NCBI GenBank assembly: GCA_910589415.1
Contig: OU342631.1
Location: 8,494,001-8,558,000, forward strand
Direction: 5' to 3'
Source: Malachius bipustulatus
Lineage: Eukaryota; Arthropoda; Insecta; Coleoptera; Melyridae
Length of the DNA stretch: 64,000 nt
Position 1 is the stretch's first letter; each line of letters starts with the position of its first letter. The notes beneath the pieces are model-generated. The model ran no database searches. It saw nothing but the letters and a program-made list of their open reading frames with translations, and was not told where the DNA came from. The position numbers were made by a program, and so were the translations under genes. Positions 10,898 through 22,456 of the stretch are shown in pieces.

Positions 10898-11640
10898 CAG
10901 TGCTTCCCAAAAGTAACGGATAAATTCGATAAAACGGAGAGGGCTGTTTTTTTGAAAAAATAAAAAAACAGGTCGATTTTGTTTTTGAGTTGTTCAACTT
11001 TTGACATAATGTTCGGGTGTACAGGGTGATGCGCGAAAAAGTGGTGACGTCATCGGCATTTTTTTTAAATGGCAACCCTTATTTTTTATTCCATTTTTTG
11101 ATACTTCATCCAATTACCAATACGGTAATGTGATCATTTTGTAACGTTAAATAAGGAAATTTCGGAGAAAAGAACTTAATTTCGACAGATTTAATAGATT
11201 TAATTTAATTTAATTTAACAGATTTAATTTAATAGACTTAATTTAATAGACAGATCTTATAAAATTACCATGGAAACAGTCATTTTTATTTGATATTTTT
11301 TATTTTTATCGCTAATGTTCCGATTTTCACATCAGTAAAAAGTGCACAATGTCGACTCACAAGCTGTTTTCTCAGAAAATTCCTTATTTAAGGTTACAAA
11401 TTGATTACATTACCATACTGGCAATTAAATGAAGTATCAAAAAATGGAATAAAAAATAAGGGTTGCCATTTAAAAAAAATGCCGATGACGTCACCACTTT
11501 TTCGCGCATCACCCTGTATACCCCAATATTATGTCAAAAGTTGAACAACTCAAAAACAAAATCGACCTGTTTTTTTATTTTTTCAAAAAAACAGCCCTCT
11601 CCGTTTTATCGAATTTATCCGTTACTTTTGGGAAGCACTG
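10898..11640. mobile_element. 743-bp foldback MITE, TA target duplication
   Basis: The left arm starts CAGTGCTTCCCAAAAGTAAC and the right arm ends in its reverse complement. TA lies on both sides (10896-10897 and 11641-11642). Arms of about 280 bases remain pairable, with an unpaired AT-rich centre near 11180-11340. The apparent open frames at 10866-11075 (minus) and 11463-11657 (plus) are mirror images of one another and not genes. The TA duplication indicates mobilisation by a Tc1/mariner-type transposase supplied elsewhere. Confidence 0.85.
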
Positions 11641-11642
11641 TA

Positions 11643-12939
11643 GAATCAGCTTTGTAGGAATGATGACATTCAAAATGCCGCTGCTTCCCAGACTATCTAG
11701 TTAAATTTTACAAAAATAAATAAAATCCAGTAATAGTTATATTATACTAGAGCTGGAGCCCGCCAGACCTTCGACATTTTCAAAAAGCTGAAAGTTTCTA
11801 GGGAAGCCGAAAAAGGATCTCTCTGAAAAAAATTATAAAAAAATAAATTTTTTTGATTGATTAGTTTCAAGTGCAGCAGCAGGTATTTTAAAGAAAAACT
11901 CCAAGAGTCAGAAGGCGATTTATCCTTCGACAGATGATTAGCTCTCTTATTCTCAAAAATTACGAAAAAATTTACGCAAATTCTTTAGACAAAAATAAGC
12001 AAACTTTTCTTCATACTGCTTCCTTCTTTTGTAAAAAATATCAAGACAAAGAATTCATAGACCTTCATTTGATGCTTTTACTGAGAAGGAAGAGTTTTAG
12101 CAGAGAAACACCAAGAAACAAAAAATACTTATTTTTATCAAAGAATATTTTCAAAGAAAGTTTTTCGGGCAACAAATAAGCGGCCCATTATTTGAGGTTT
12201 CCAGCTCCGAAGAAGGCCCGCCGTTCACATGAACTTCTTTACATAATAAAATGCCCAATAATAGTATAATAATGTACCAAACTAATTAAGTATAAACAGA
12301 GAAGATAACACACCGCAGCACCTCAGAATCTCAGCATCTCAAAAGATTTGTATTCGTTTATCTACCTTCTAATAGTGTTGTGATGCAGTTTTTCTTGGGT
12401 GTTGTATTATCATAACTTTGATCAATCCATCGTTGTGATTAGAACTGCTTTTAAACCAAGACGCAGACAGAATGTGGTTCCTAAAACAATTATTTCGCAT
12501 TCAGAAAGAGTTTTTTCGATTTATTTAAAATAATTTTTATTACTTACAAGAGCATATGAAACAGCATTATTGCACTTACCTTTCAAAAAGTCAACAAATA
12601 TGCGAAAGTTTTACGTTATACTGTTATTAATTGGGTAAATTATTATAAATTATATTTCTAAATATGTACTTTTAAGGTAAAGTTTCATCTAAAATTTATT
12701 ATTAGTTTGATAAAATTCTCAAATTAAATAAATCAAATTTTACACAATTATTGCAAAACTAAACGTCAGAATGAGTCAAAATTGTGTCAAAATGAGAATT
12801 TAGATCTAAAGGCAGCTTCATTTTAGTTTAGAAATCGTCCGCAATGCGCGATGCGCTACCGGAATGCGCGTGAACAGTGTACCCATTTTCGTCGGTCGAT
12901 CTGACGTTCTCTTTATAGTATTAGTAGTAAGTTGTCTCT
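11643..12939. other. AT-rich spacer with one unrecognised short ORF
   Basis: A plus-strand open frame at 11934-12179 (81 aa, Lys-rich, starting MISSLILKNYEKIY) has no recognisable domain. It could be a relic, since it is denser in charged residues than random AT-rich sequence. Nothing else is supported. Confidence 0.3.
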
Positions 12940-13235
12940 GGCGTTAACTTGTCAATGAAACTTTATAATGCGCAACTGCGGGCCCGTTATTATTGCCAAA
13001 CAGTCCGTGTAGTGAGAGTCAAGGGAAGCTTTTGCATTGACTTGTTGCATTGTTTTCTTAGCCTGCCTTTGTTGTCAAAATTGTAATTTTCTTGTCCGCA
13101 CCGCCACATGATACAATAATTGTCATTTGTCAAATGATTTTTTCAAATGCATGCCGCCATTGCCGGAAATGCCGGATTGCCGCTAATGAAATAATGAATG
13201 CTAATCCTTATTCCTTAGTTTTATAAAAGCATTGG

Positions 13236-14329
13236 GGTAATCCTCCACTTTACGTCGCCGCCATAATGCGCGTGCGCGGAATATATCAGGTCAGGTGGCA
13301 GTTTAGAACAACAAATGCATGCATAGTTGCCATCATCTTTATTTGCAGGATCTATTATCAAATAATGAACTTTTTAATCTTGATAATAATGAATTACCTT
13401 GTTGATAATCAACGAATTATTATTAATGCATGATAATAAAAACACATTTTATGTCTGGTCCTTTGGTCAGGGTAGTTTTTTTTTCATTTTAAGGAAATTT
13501 TGGCCAGTCGAATAAAAAATGCGGATCACTATAAATCAGGTCTTTGATCAGGGTAGGTTTTTTTTCCTTCAAATGTCGTTAAAATGAAAAAAAAACCTAC
13601 CCTGACCAAAGACCTGAATATCAAGATTAAAAAGTTCATTATTTGATAATAGGTAGATCCCTCAAATATAAGTATTGTAAATAAAGCTGGCAACTATGCA
13701 TGCATTTGGTGTTCTAAACTGCCAGCTGATCTGATATTCCGCGCACGCGCATTATGGCGGCGACGTAAAGTGGAGGGTTACCGATAATCCTCCACTTTAC
13801 GTCGCCGCCATAATGCGCGTGCGCGGAATATATCAGGTCAGGTGGCAGTTTAGAACAACAAATGCATGCATAGTTGCCATCATCTTTATTTGCAGGATCT
13901 ATTATCAAATAATGAACTTTTTAATCTTGATAATAATGAATTACCTTGTTGATAATCAACGAATTATTATTAATGCATGATAATAAAAACACATTTTATG
14001 TCTGGTCCTTTGGTCAGGGTAGTTTTTTTTTCATTTTAAGGAAATTTTGGCCAGTCGAATAAAAAATGCGGATCACTATAAATCAGGTCTTTGATCAGGG
14101 TAGGTTTTTTTTCCTTCAAATGTCGTTAAAATGAAAAAAAAACCTACCCTGACCAAAGACCTGAATATCAAGATTAAAAAGTTCATTATTTGATAATAGG
14201 TAGATCCCTCAAATATAAGTATTGTAAATAAAGCTGGCAACTATGCATGCATTTGGTGTTCTAAACTGCCAGCTGATCTGATATTCCGCGCACGCGCATT
14301 ATGGCGGCGACGTAAAGTGGAGGGTTACC
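13236..14329. mobile_element. Head-to-tail dimer of a 547-bp palindromic MITE with 9-bp target duplication
   Basis: Two units, 13236-13782 and 13783-14329, are each exactly 547 bp and near-identical. Each has ends of the form GGTAATCCTCCACTTTACG and its complement, followed by a CpG-rich stretch (CCGCCATAATGCGCGTGCGC). The dimer as a whole is flanked by AAGCATTGG at 13227-13235 and 14330-14338. Nine-base duplications are typical of Mutator-like (MULE) elements. No duplication separates the two units, so the dimer inserted as one or doubled after insertion. Inside each unit are shorter inverted segments with a GGTCAGGGTAG core. Confidence 0.9.
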
Positions 14330-14521
14330 AAGCATTGGTTTTATTTTATAGTTTTTGTTTATTTTAATTTTATGTTTATGCTATCCTTAAAAGTTAATAT
14401 TGTTAATAATAATTAGGTATTATTCTTAATTCGGGATCGCGAGTAACTAGCATATCGCAAGTGTTTTAATATTCATCGATTTATATTTTTGATTATTATA
14501 ATTTGACTATAAATTAACAAC

Positions 14522-16045
14522 ATGAGTGCAGAAGAAGTAAAATGGTGCCCTCCGCGACGACAAGACAAAAATTGCGGATCTGAAACAGGAGCAGATGGTA
14601 ATAAATGTGATTTTCTCCTACCATCAGAGATAAAGTGTGAAAATGAACAAACGGATCCGACGCCGACCTGTCACAAGCTGCCCAATTTTGACAATTGCTA
14701 TGAAGAAAGTTCCTCACCTGTCCCCATCAAAAGGGAACCAGAAGACGAAGACTCTAAACAGGACCTTCAGCTTCAAGCGGAAAATGTTTTTCTGAAAGAA
14801 GAAATCGACATCGAAGAGCACAAGCCTGTATGGGAGCGAATCAGGGGGACAAGTGGGGCTGGACCGTTTGCTGATGGAATTGGGCAACAAAATGAAAATG
14901 ACTTTGTGGAAGAAGTTAACGGTAAATCTTCTGGGAGTAAAAGTACAGAACAAGTCGTAAAGTATAATTGTGCGCATTGTCCGTATAAGACGAACGAGAG
15001 ACATTTTTTCACCAGACATTATAATCGTGTACACAAACAATGTACAAAAACATATCGATGTGATGAATGTTCTTATACAACCAGATTTAAATGTCATTTA
15101 AACCGACATCATAAAATGAAACATTCAAAAGAAGGGAGAGTGTATAAATGTGTGGAATGTTCTTATGAAACCAGGGATGGAAGCAATTTCACCAAACATT
15201 GTAAATATAACCATTCAAAAGAACCAGCAGAAATGTTCAAATGTGAGGAATGCTCATATCAAACAAAAAGGAAACCTTATTTGACTCAACATTACAAAAT
15301 AAAACACTCTAAAGATGCAGAAGTGCATAAATGTGATCAATGTTCATATGGAACAAAACATAAAAGTGCTTTGACTCAACATCATAAAATACACCATTCA
15401 GAAAGATCGGAAGTGTATAAATGTGATCAATGTTCATATGGAACAAAATATAAAACTTATTTTACTCAACATTATAAATGTGAACACTCTAAAGATGCAG
15501 AAGTTTATAAATGTGATCAATGTTCATATGGAACTAAATATAAACATTTTTTGACTCAGCATTTTAAATATAAACATTCCAAAGATGCTACAGTGCATAA
15601 ATGTGATCAATGTTCATATGAAACAAAAAGGAAAGGTGATTTGAATCAACATTTAAAAATAAAACACTCTAAAGATGCAAAAGTTCATAAATGCGATCAA
15701 TGTTCATTTGAAACTAAATATAAATATGTTTTGAATACACATAAAATCAAACATTCAAAAGAATCAGAAGTGTATAAATGTGATCAATGTTCATATGGAA
15801 CAAAATATAAAGATTATTTGACTCGACATTATAAATATAAACACTCTAAAGATGCAGAAGTGCATAAATGTGATCAATGTTCTTTTGAAACAAAATATAA
15901 AGGTGCTTTGATTAAACATCATAAGAATAAACATTCCAAAGAATCAGAAGTGTATAAATGTGATCAATGTTCATGGGAAACAAAATATAAAAGCTCTTTG
16001 ATCAGACATTACAAAAGTGAACATTCACATGATGCTAAAGTGTAA
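14522..16045 (+). CDS. C2H2 zinc-finger protein, truncated paralogue, 12 fingers (copy B)
   Basis: 507-aa single-exon frame starting MSAEEVKWCPPRR. It is closely related to copy A over the acidic N-terminus (residues 1 to about 145, with IKREPE and LKEEIDIEE) and the finger array. Twelve complete C2H2 fingers keep all ligands. Finger 11 reads KCDQCSFETKYKGAL and finger 12 KCDQCSWETKYKSSL, differing from copy A, so the arrays have been reshuffled or diverged. A small deletion after 'HSHDAKV' creates a stop at 16043-16045; the two terminal fingers of copy A are lost here. The remaining frame is intact, so it may still make a shortened nuclear DNA-binding protein; alternatively it is an early pseudogene. 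Upstream it carries the 1.1-kb MITE dimer within about 190 bp of the ATG, which could affect expression. Confidence 0.8.
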   Translation: MSAEEVKWCPPRRQDKNCGSETGADGNKCDFLLPSEIKCENEQTDPTPTCHKLPNFDNCYEESSSPVPIKREPEDEDSKQDLQLQAENVFLKEEIDIEEHKPVWERIRGTSGAGPFADGIGQQNENDFVEEVNGKSSGSKSTEQVVKYNCAHCPYKTNERHFFTRHYNRVHKQCTKTYRCDECSYTTRFKCHLNRHHKMKHSKEGRVYKCVECSYETRDGSNFTKHCKYNHSKEPAEMFKCEECSYQTKRKPYLTQHYKIKHSKDAEVHKCDQCSYGTKHKSALTQHHKIHHSERSEVYKCDQCSYGTKYKTYFTQHYKCEHSKDAEVYKCDQCSYGTKYKHFLTQHFKYKHSKDATVHKCDQCSYETKRKGDLNQHLKIKHSKDAKVHKCDQCSFETKYKYVLNTHKIKHSKESEVYKCDQCSYGTKYKDYLTRHYKYKHSKDAEVHKCDQCSFETKYKGALIKHHKNKHSKESEVYKCDQCSWETKYKSSLIRHYKSEHSHDAKV

Positions 16046-17122
16046 TGATCAATTTTCATACGAAACAAAAGATAGGGGCCATTTTAGTCGCCATAGTTGG
16101 ACAATTAAGCATTCAAAAGTAGTTCAAATGTATAAATGTTACAAGTGTTCCTTTAAATTTTTATTTTTTTATATTATATTATATATATTATATATTATTT
16201 TTATTTTTATAAATTTCCTTTATATACTCTATACACTGAGAGTTGTCTGTTGTGATAACTAAGGATACATCATCTCGTTTTGTTTCTTACTCCTTCTATT
16301 GCATTGCATAGTCAATCGAGTTAAAATGGGACGTATTTTCAAAAATACATTTGAATCGTCAGCAATTCTAAAAAGATGAGCGAGAGTGAGACGGAAGTAT
16401 CGACTCGCGTCTTGATACGCTTAGATTGATACGATATTACGATAAGATTGTCGTCGCTACTGTCAGTAGTGTCAGTGTCAGCGGTAAATATACTAATAAG
16501 GTTTGTGTTGTGATTTGAAACGTTTTTAATACGAAATTAGCAGAATTACCTGTGTTATTGACTATTGTACGGTGTGATAAACTATGAGTAACTTAATTTC
16601 GCGAAAGCCTAAAAATCTATTTCCTTGTTTTGCCTGGGAAACGATTGAACTCCCTAGTACGTGGTCTTGTGGTAAAATTGCTGGAATTATAATTATTTAC
16701 TTGCAAATAAGAAAACGGAGGTGTTATTCTTTCCTTTAAACGGCAACCAGCAGGTAGGTGACATGCTATTTCTATCATGATGATAACAATAATTATTATC
16801 ATTCTTATTTACTTGCATTATATATATTTGTTATCAAAAAGTTGCAAGGCTCTACTTCGTCAATAACTTGTCGAAATAATATATTTGTAGGATATTCATT
16901 ATTCCTCAACACACGCCACTGACACGAACTGCGATACCACATCTGGTTCGACTTAGAGACAAGTGTACGATTCAAATCGAATTAAATGAAATTGTTTAGT
17001 CAGAATCAGTGTGGCATGACAACGGACAACTCTCAGTGGACAGCGTGTAGTAAACTCTAGAAGTGATTTCGTCAGACATTATAAATGTAAACACGCAAAA
17101 CAACCTGAAATGGCAATGTGAA
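16046..17122 (+). pseudogene. Disconnected 3' coding end of zinc-finger copy B
   Basis: After the stop at 16043 the homologous coding sequence continues out of frame: QFSYETKDRGHFSRHSWTI to YKCYKCSF at about 16050-16154. The first Cys pair is damaged (C to F). It is interrupted by insertion 16155-17046, then resumes at 17047-17122 with NSRSDFVRHYKCKHAKQPEM and stop. The insertion lies downstream of the stop, so it is tolerated. AATAAA signals follow near 17123 and 17141. Confidence 0.85.
16155..17046. mobile_element. 892-bp insertion with CACTGAGAGTTGTC-type inverted ends
   Basis: Defined by comparison with copy A: the coding sequence is continuous there at 7237/7238. Within it, CACTGAGAGTTGTC begins at 16234 and its complement (GACAACTCTCAGTG) ends at about 17038, so the element proper is about 16234-17039. 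It is preceded by 80 bases of TA-rich sequence. No transposase is seen. The terminal 60 bases of the right end match the ends of the palindrome at 52527-52821 (CTGA..CTGACTA.AAAC block), placing both in one family. Confidence 0.75.
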
Positions 17123-17378
17123 AATAAAATTATTGTTTTAAATAAATCGTAGTTTGTTATTTGATTTTCTGTATGGCCGCATTTAAATCAAAACAATCAG
17201 AAGCTAGAAAATACTTTAATTTATATTATACAATAAATTGTAATCACTAATTGGTGTCACGAAAATCACCAAAATATTATAATAATAGAAGGGTGCCATC
17301 ATAAACCCCAAACAATAATTATTGCTTTCTTTTTGAAATTGAAACCTTCTAACTGCCATTGATCATCATGTATAGGTA

Positions 17379-18573
17379 CAGGTGTCCCAAAATTCCATGG
17401 ACATGGAGCAACCACAGATTACTGAGGTAAAAAAAAGTCACGCGGACCAAACTTATCTCTATACCAAAATGCTTCGTTTGTCCGTTAGAGGGCTTCAAAG
17501 TCTTTTGAAAATTTTAGTTTTTTTTTGAAATAGCTCAAAGTCGGCTGATTCCAATTCGATGAAATTTAGGTAAATTTCTTATTAAAAGTACTAATTTCTG
17601 ATGTGCATGATAATTTGACGGAAACCCGGGAAGGGGTTAAACTACCCCTACCCTCCATTAAAATCGATCGTAATTGTTGATAGGGTAGCAGGAACACTGT
17701 TAATGTTTTTTTGTTTGAAAGATACATCGTTTTAGCCCATTTTTGGTCTCTTACAAAAATCTGTATCTTTGTGTGGTGCTATGTGATAAAATAAATTAGT
17801 TGATGGTACCTAATCAAAATTTTATTTCATTCTTTTAATTTGAAATCAAATTTTCAATTGTCAGGTGATTATTTGATCTAATCTCATAAAAGATGTTTAG
17901 TATGGTTCGTTTTTTTTTTCAGGTGTTTGCAAACGGTTTTTTTCAAACGCAGTAAACAGTTTGCAAAACGACGAGGTTCCAAGAAAAGTTAAAATCATTT
18001 TTTTGCGCAGGATGGAACTTTCTAGGGTCCAAACTGGCGCCCACATCGAGCATCTTTTATGAGATTAGATCAAATAATCACCTGACAATAAATTGAAAAT
18101 TTGATTTCAAAGTAAAAGAATGAAATAAAGTTTTGGTTAGGTGTCATCGACTAATTTATTTTATCACATGGCACCTCAGAGAGATACAGATTTTTGTAGG
18201 AGACCAAAAATGGACTAAAACGATGTATCTTTCAAACAAAAAAACATGAACAGCGTTCCTGCTACCCTATCAACAATTACGATCGATTTTAATGGAGGGT
18301 AGGGGTAGTTTCACCCCTTCCCGGGTTTCCGTCAAATTATCATGTAAGTCAGAAGTTAGTACTTTTAATAAGAAATTTACCTACCAAATTTCATCGAATT
18401 GTAATCAGCCGACTTTGAGCTATTGCAAAAAAACTAAAATTTTCAAAAGACTTTGAAGCCCTCTAACAGACAAACGAAGCATTTTGGTATAGAGATAAGT
18501 TTAGTCCGAGCGACTTTTTTTTACCTCAGTAATCTGTGGTTGCTCCATGTCCATGGAATATTGGGACACCCTG
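17379..18573. mobile_element. 1.2-kb foldback element, TA target site
   Basis: The left end CAGGTGTCCCAAAATTCCAT pairs with the right end, which ends ATTGGGACACCCTG. TA lies outside both ends (17377-17378 and 18574-18575). The arms of nearly 600 bases are about 90% complementary over their length, around a short centre near 17970. Copy A of the duplication has no insertion here (compare about 7558-7562), confirming recent insertion. No coding capacity. Confidence 0.9.
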
Positions 18574-18640
18574 TATATTCTTGCTCCATGTTTGAATGAA
18601 TAGATGCAGTGAATAATTATGGAAACAACAAATTATTGTA

Positions 18641-20633
18641 TCTATTATCACTAAGAAGGCTGTGACGAATCACGTTTTTGCCGAATACCGAAGCTTTGAC
18701 CTGAAATTGTGCCGAATGTTCATTATTATTATTCATTATTTTTATATTTAGGGTAAAATAAAAATTAAATATTACCAATTCGGTTTAAAAAAAATTGATT
18801 TTTATTACTGTTGCTGATGTTTAAATTTCAAGTAACTACATATAATATTCTCATCCAAATAAGAAAGGGAGCCTGAATTAAATCCTGAATATTAGGATTT
18901 ATGGCCCATTTACACTAGAACCCCTGAGTCTTTCAATCAAACCTAGAACTTTATTTGGATTATCGTTCTTCTCTTTCTGTGAAATAGGAATGAATTATGT
19001 ATTCTATCTTTTTCTAATAGGTAGGTATTCCTATTAGAAAAATAAGCCTTCCCTCGCCCTCCTTCAGGTTCTACCTAACTACACAGAATAATAAAACAAG
19101 CCTATAGTACTAGTACTATTCCAAATAGGAGTGGTAGTTTTCTGAAGGTTTAGTTTCTGTTCGAATAAATCCGGGAGTTTCAAATTCCTATAATAGTGTA
19201 AATGTGGCTTTTGAATTGAACAATGTGTCCATGTCGTCAGTAAAGATGACCGTCCATTTATTTGTCAAAGATAAATTGTATAATAATAAATTTCCAATTG
19301 TTATTATTATCTAGTTAATTAACTCTTGTTACTTTTTTATTATTAATATCTAAGTTATAACAATTTGACTTTTGTTTCATTAATAATCGCCAAAATATTC
19401 AATGAAAACAAGTAGTTATTCACAATAATTAACCTGCTGAAAGCACAAATACAGCACAAAAAAAAAGTTGTCCCAGATTTATATGAACAGTGCCGTGGTG
19501 TTGTTTGGGATTGGGAGTACAATTAATTAATTAATTAACAATCACTTATATTTTTTTTTAAATCAGACATCACGAATGTAATTTTCAATATATTTATTAT
19601 TATTAAATATCAATTATTTTTGATACAATATCATACTTAAAAGATATAAACAATGTCCTACGTTTATAAATTAATTCATAAACCTGGAAAGGAAAACAAG
19701 TCGGTGTATTTTGAGCTATGTAATAATTTCATTAACCAATATAATACTTTAAAAAATAATTTATACATAATAATATTACGCAGGATTCAATTAATTAATT
19801 ATTATGTATGGGTAATATAATAAAAAATACAAACTGTAACCTGTAACTTAATGATTATCACCTTTTGTCCTTTTGTCCATAATATGTACAGTAACAGATG
19901 ACATTTTTTATTAACTAAAGACTAAAGGTAGGCATGGGTACTACAACATAAAGGTAACGAATTACTAATTATTGTAACACAATGTCTGACTTATTGGAAA
20001 TAAATATTCTATGCACAAGACACCCGCGATAGATATGTGAATACAAAAAATAAGCACCATTCGACCTTACTTATTACATTTATAAATTAAGATACCTTAC
20101 AAGTTTATACAACGTATTCAATAAAACATCGAACACAATAATAATTATACCGCAAAGGTAAACAATGTTATTGTCCCAAGTGCATTTGATAAAAAAACAA
20201 CCTTGCCTGTTGAAATATCATAGTCATAGTGATATTAAATTCTTGAGAATTGGGTGTTCCGGGAGCCAGAGCCACCACTACCACCACCACCATTCAGGAC
20301 AGTTTGAAAGGGGAACATTAAAAAAGTTAAAAGAACAATTGGGCCCCCAATAATTCTCATTTTATGCTACACTGCCATATTAATATCCGACTACAAAGTA
20401 TAACAACAACAGGCGAAGAGGGTTAGTTCTGAACTGAGATAATTAAAAAGAAGAACAAAAATAATTGTACATCGAAAACATCCATGAATTTTTGACCAAA
20501 TCGTTTCAAACGTAAAACTTTATAATCGTCAGGTTTATAAGGCCGGCCCAAAGATTTAGTTTCATATTTGAGCTGTCTCTTAATATTATAATAAAGGAGA
20601 GTAGTATCAACATAATTTATACACCCAGTTCAT
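18641..20633. other. AT-rich spacer with small palindromes
   Basis: A perfect 13-bp hairpin sits at 19009-19042 (arm TTTTTCTAATAGG, 8-base loop). It lies near the centre of a weaker inverted pair, CATTTACACTA near 18907 and its complement near 19195-19205, so a degraded 300-bp foldback is possible. The rest is AT-rich with TTAATTAATTAA runs near 19520. The open frame at 20165-20353 has no domain. Confidence 0.45.
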
Positions 20634-20662
20634 ATAATAATAATAATAATAATAATAATATA
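20634..20662. repeat. (AAT)n microsatellite
   Basis: About nine uninterrupted AAT/TAA trinucleotides. Confidence 0.9.
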
Positions 20663-20839
20663 AAACATTACATCCCAAATAGTTTTTAATCTTATATAAA
20701 TGTAAAGAAAATATACTCCTGTCATAATTTTTCTTTAGGTTGAATGAGCTCTTTCATAAGTGGAATTTCCGCTTTATCAACAGTTGCAGTTTGAAAGCGG
20801 ACTTTGTTCAGGATTAAAAGTGGCTCATGTAGGATGAGA

Positions 20840-22250
20840 CATGTAATAGTAAGTGCTAGTGCTGTATATTGCCGTGGTTAGACCCATACTAACATATGGC
20901 TGTCTAGTCTGGTGGCCAAAGATCAACCAGAAACAAGCCATTATGAAAATTCAAAGTGTTCAAAGGCTTGCATGCTTAGGCATCACGGGAGCCATGAACA
21001 CTACATCAACGACAGCACTGGAGGCCATACTTGACCTGCCTCCTCTTGACATTCATATTAAGAGCGAAGCACGTTTGGGCGCCTACAGGCTGAAACAAAA
21101 CCAAAACTGGGATAAACCTGGGAAAACCGGGCATTCCAGAATAACTGATACCATCCTATCCTGGAAATGCAATCCGACGGTATGAGTACTACGATATCAT
21201 TTGTAAAACCATTCAAGGTTTTCTAATGGACTGGAAAGAATGGCAACAAATGGAACACCTGTGCCTGAAAAAAGGGCTGGTCTGGTACAGACGGCTCAAA
21301 GACAGTGGTCCCCGGATGCAATATTTAAGTGCCACTGGGGACTCATGCCAGCATCTTCCAGGCTGAAATAAATGCAATTAGGCTATGCGTTGGAGAGACT
21401 ACCAGAAGGAACTATCGAGGTAGGGAAATCTACATCCTCTCCGACAGTCAGGCTAGCTTGAAAGCCCTTGCAGCTTATGAAACAGATCAAAACTGGTCTG
21501 GGAATGCCTGCAAGACCTCATTGACTTAGCCAGGTGCAACGTGGTGACACTATTTTGGGTTCCGGGTCACTGTGGGACGCCTGGTAATGAGGCTGCAGGA
21601 TCAACTAGCCAAGAAAGGCGCTGGGATGAACTACACTGGGCCCGAACCAGTGTTTGGCATCCCAAGGAACACTGTATGCGGGGCGGTGGCTCAGTGGGTA
21701 AGAACCCAATATAGAGCACACTGGAACCGTATAACAGGAAACAAACATGGTAAGGTGATGATCAAGGAGCCCTCTCAAAACCTTGCCAGACAGATACTGC
21801 AACTAAACAGAATGCAGATCAGAACGGTGGTGGGCCTTCTCACAGGACACTGCCACCTAAGAGTACACCTACATAAACTGGGGATATACAGAGAAGAACC
21901 AGTTTGTAGACTCTGCAATGAAGAAGATGAGACAGCTTCTCATGTGATATTCGAGTGTCCAGCACTCGCAATAACGCGCTATGCGGTCCTGGGACTCCTC
22001 AGCCCCGGGAGCCTGCTGGCGGAAAAGACCTTGGTTAGCGGACTGCTGAACCTTGTCCAAGGAACGGAGCTCTTCTAACCAAGGAAAATCTAAATGTGAG
22101 AAATACAATAAGCCCGCTAGCTTCAGTGTTTGGGACCACATAAACCATATCTCACATTTAGTTAAAATACCAAGTGCTAGTGCTGACCCGACTGCTGAGG
22201 TTATTTCATTATCCCCAATAAGGAAAAGAGTAAGAAAAAAAATGTATTAA
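20840..22250 (+). pseudogene. Decayed non-LTR retrotransposon: RT C-terminus, RNase H and zinc-knuckle end
   Basis: 20853-21185 encodes the post-catalytic RT region (RPILTYGCLVWWPK, then IQSVQRLACLGITGAM). After frame breaks, 21329-21529 gives an RNase H domain: ASIFQAEINAIRL with the catalytic Glu, and IYILSDSQASLKAL with the catalytic Asp. In the next frame near 21545-21600 comes WVPGHCGTPGNEAA, the usual third block. 21572-22078 gives the C-terminal tail with C-x2-C-x9-H-x4-C (CRLCNEEDETASHVIFEC). RNase H plus this knuckle is characteristic of R1/LOA/I-type elements. At least two frameshifts and the lack of endonuclease and RT catalytic core make it a 5'-truncated dead copy. Confidence 0.85.
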
Positions 22251-22456
22251 TACGAATTTTTTCTTCAATTTCGATCATTTTCGACGTCTCCAATCACAAT
22301 TTAAATTTTGATTGTCAAAATTAACAATCAGAGTGATATTGATGTGCGTAGTGTGTAGGCTTTCACGACTGGCTCCTGATATTTAAATTGTAATTGATAT
22401 AGCTGTTGTGCTCTGATCTATGGAGACTTGCTCCGAATTCGTCTACAGCTGCGATA

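Larger units (their letters stand above)
12940..18640 (+). repeat. Segmental duplication unit B (zinc-finger paralogue, inflated by insertions)
   Basis: Homologous to unit A (4984-7625). Unit B is about 3 kb longer because of three insertions: a MITE dimer (13236-14329) upstream, an 892-bp insertion in the decayed 3' coding end (16155-17046), and a foldback in the 3' flank (17379-18573). Alignment with unit A resumes on both sides of each, giving natural empty-site controls. Confidence 0.85.

Noticed and set aside
10866..11657. Two open frames beginning MPFKKNADDVTTFSRITL on opposite strands
   Set aside because: They are the two arms of the same foldback; identical because of the palindrome, with no domain.
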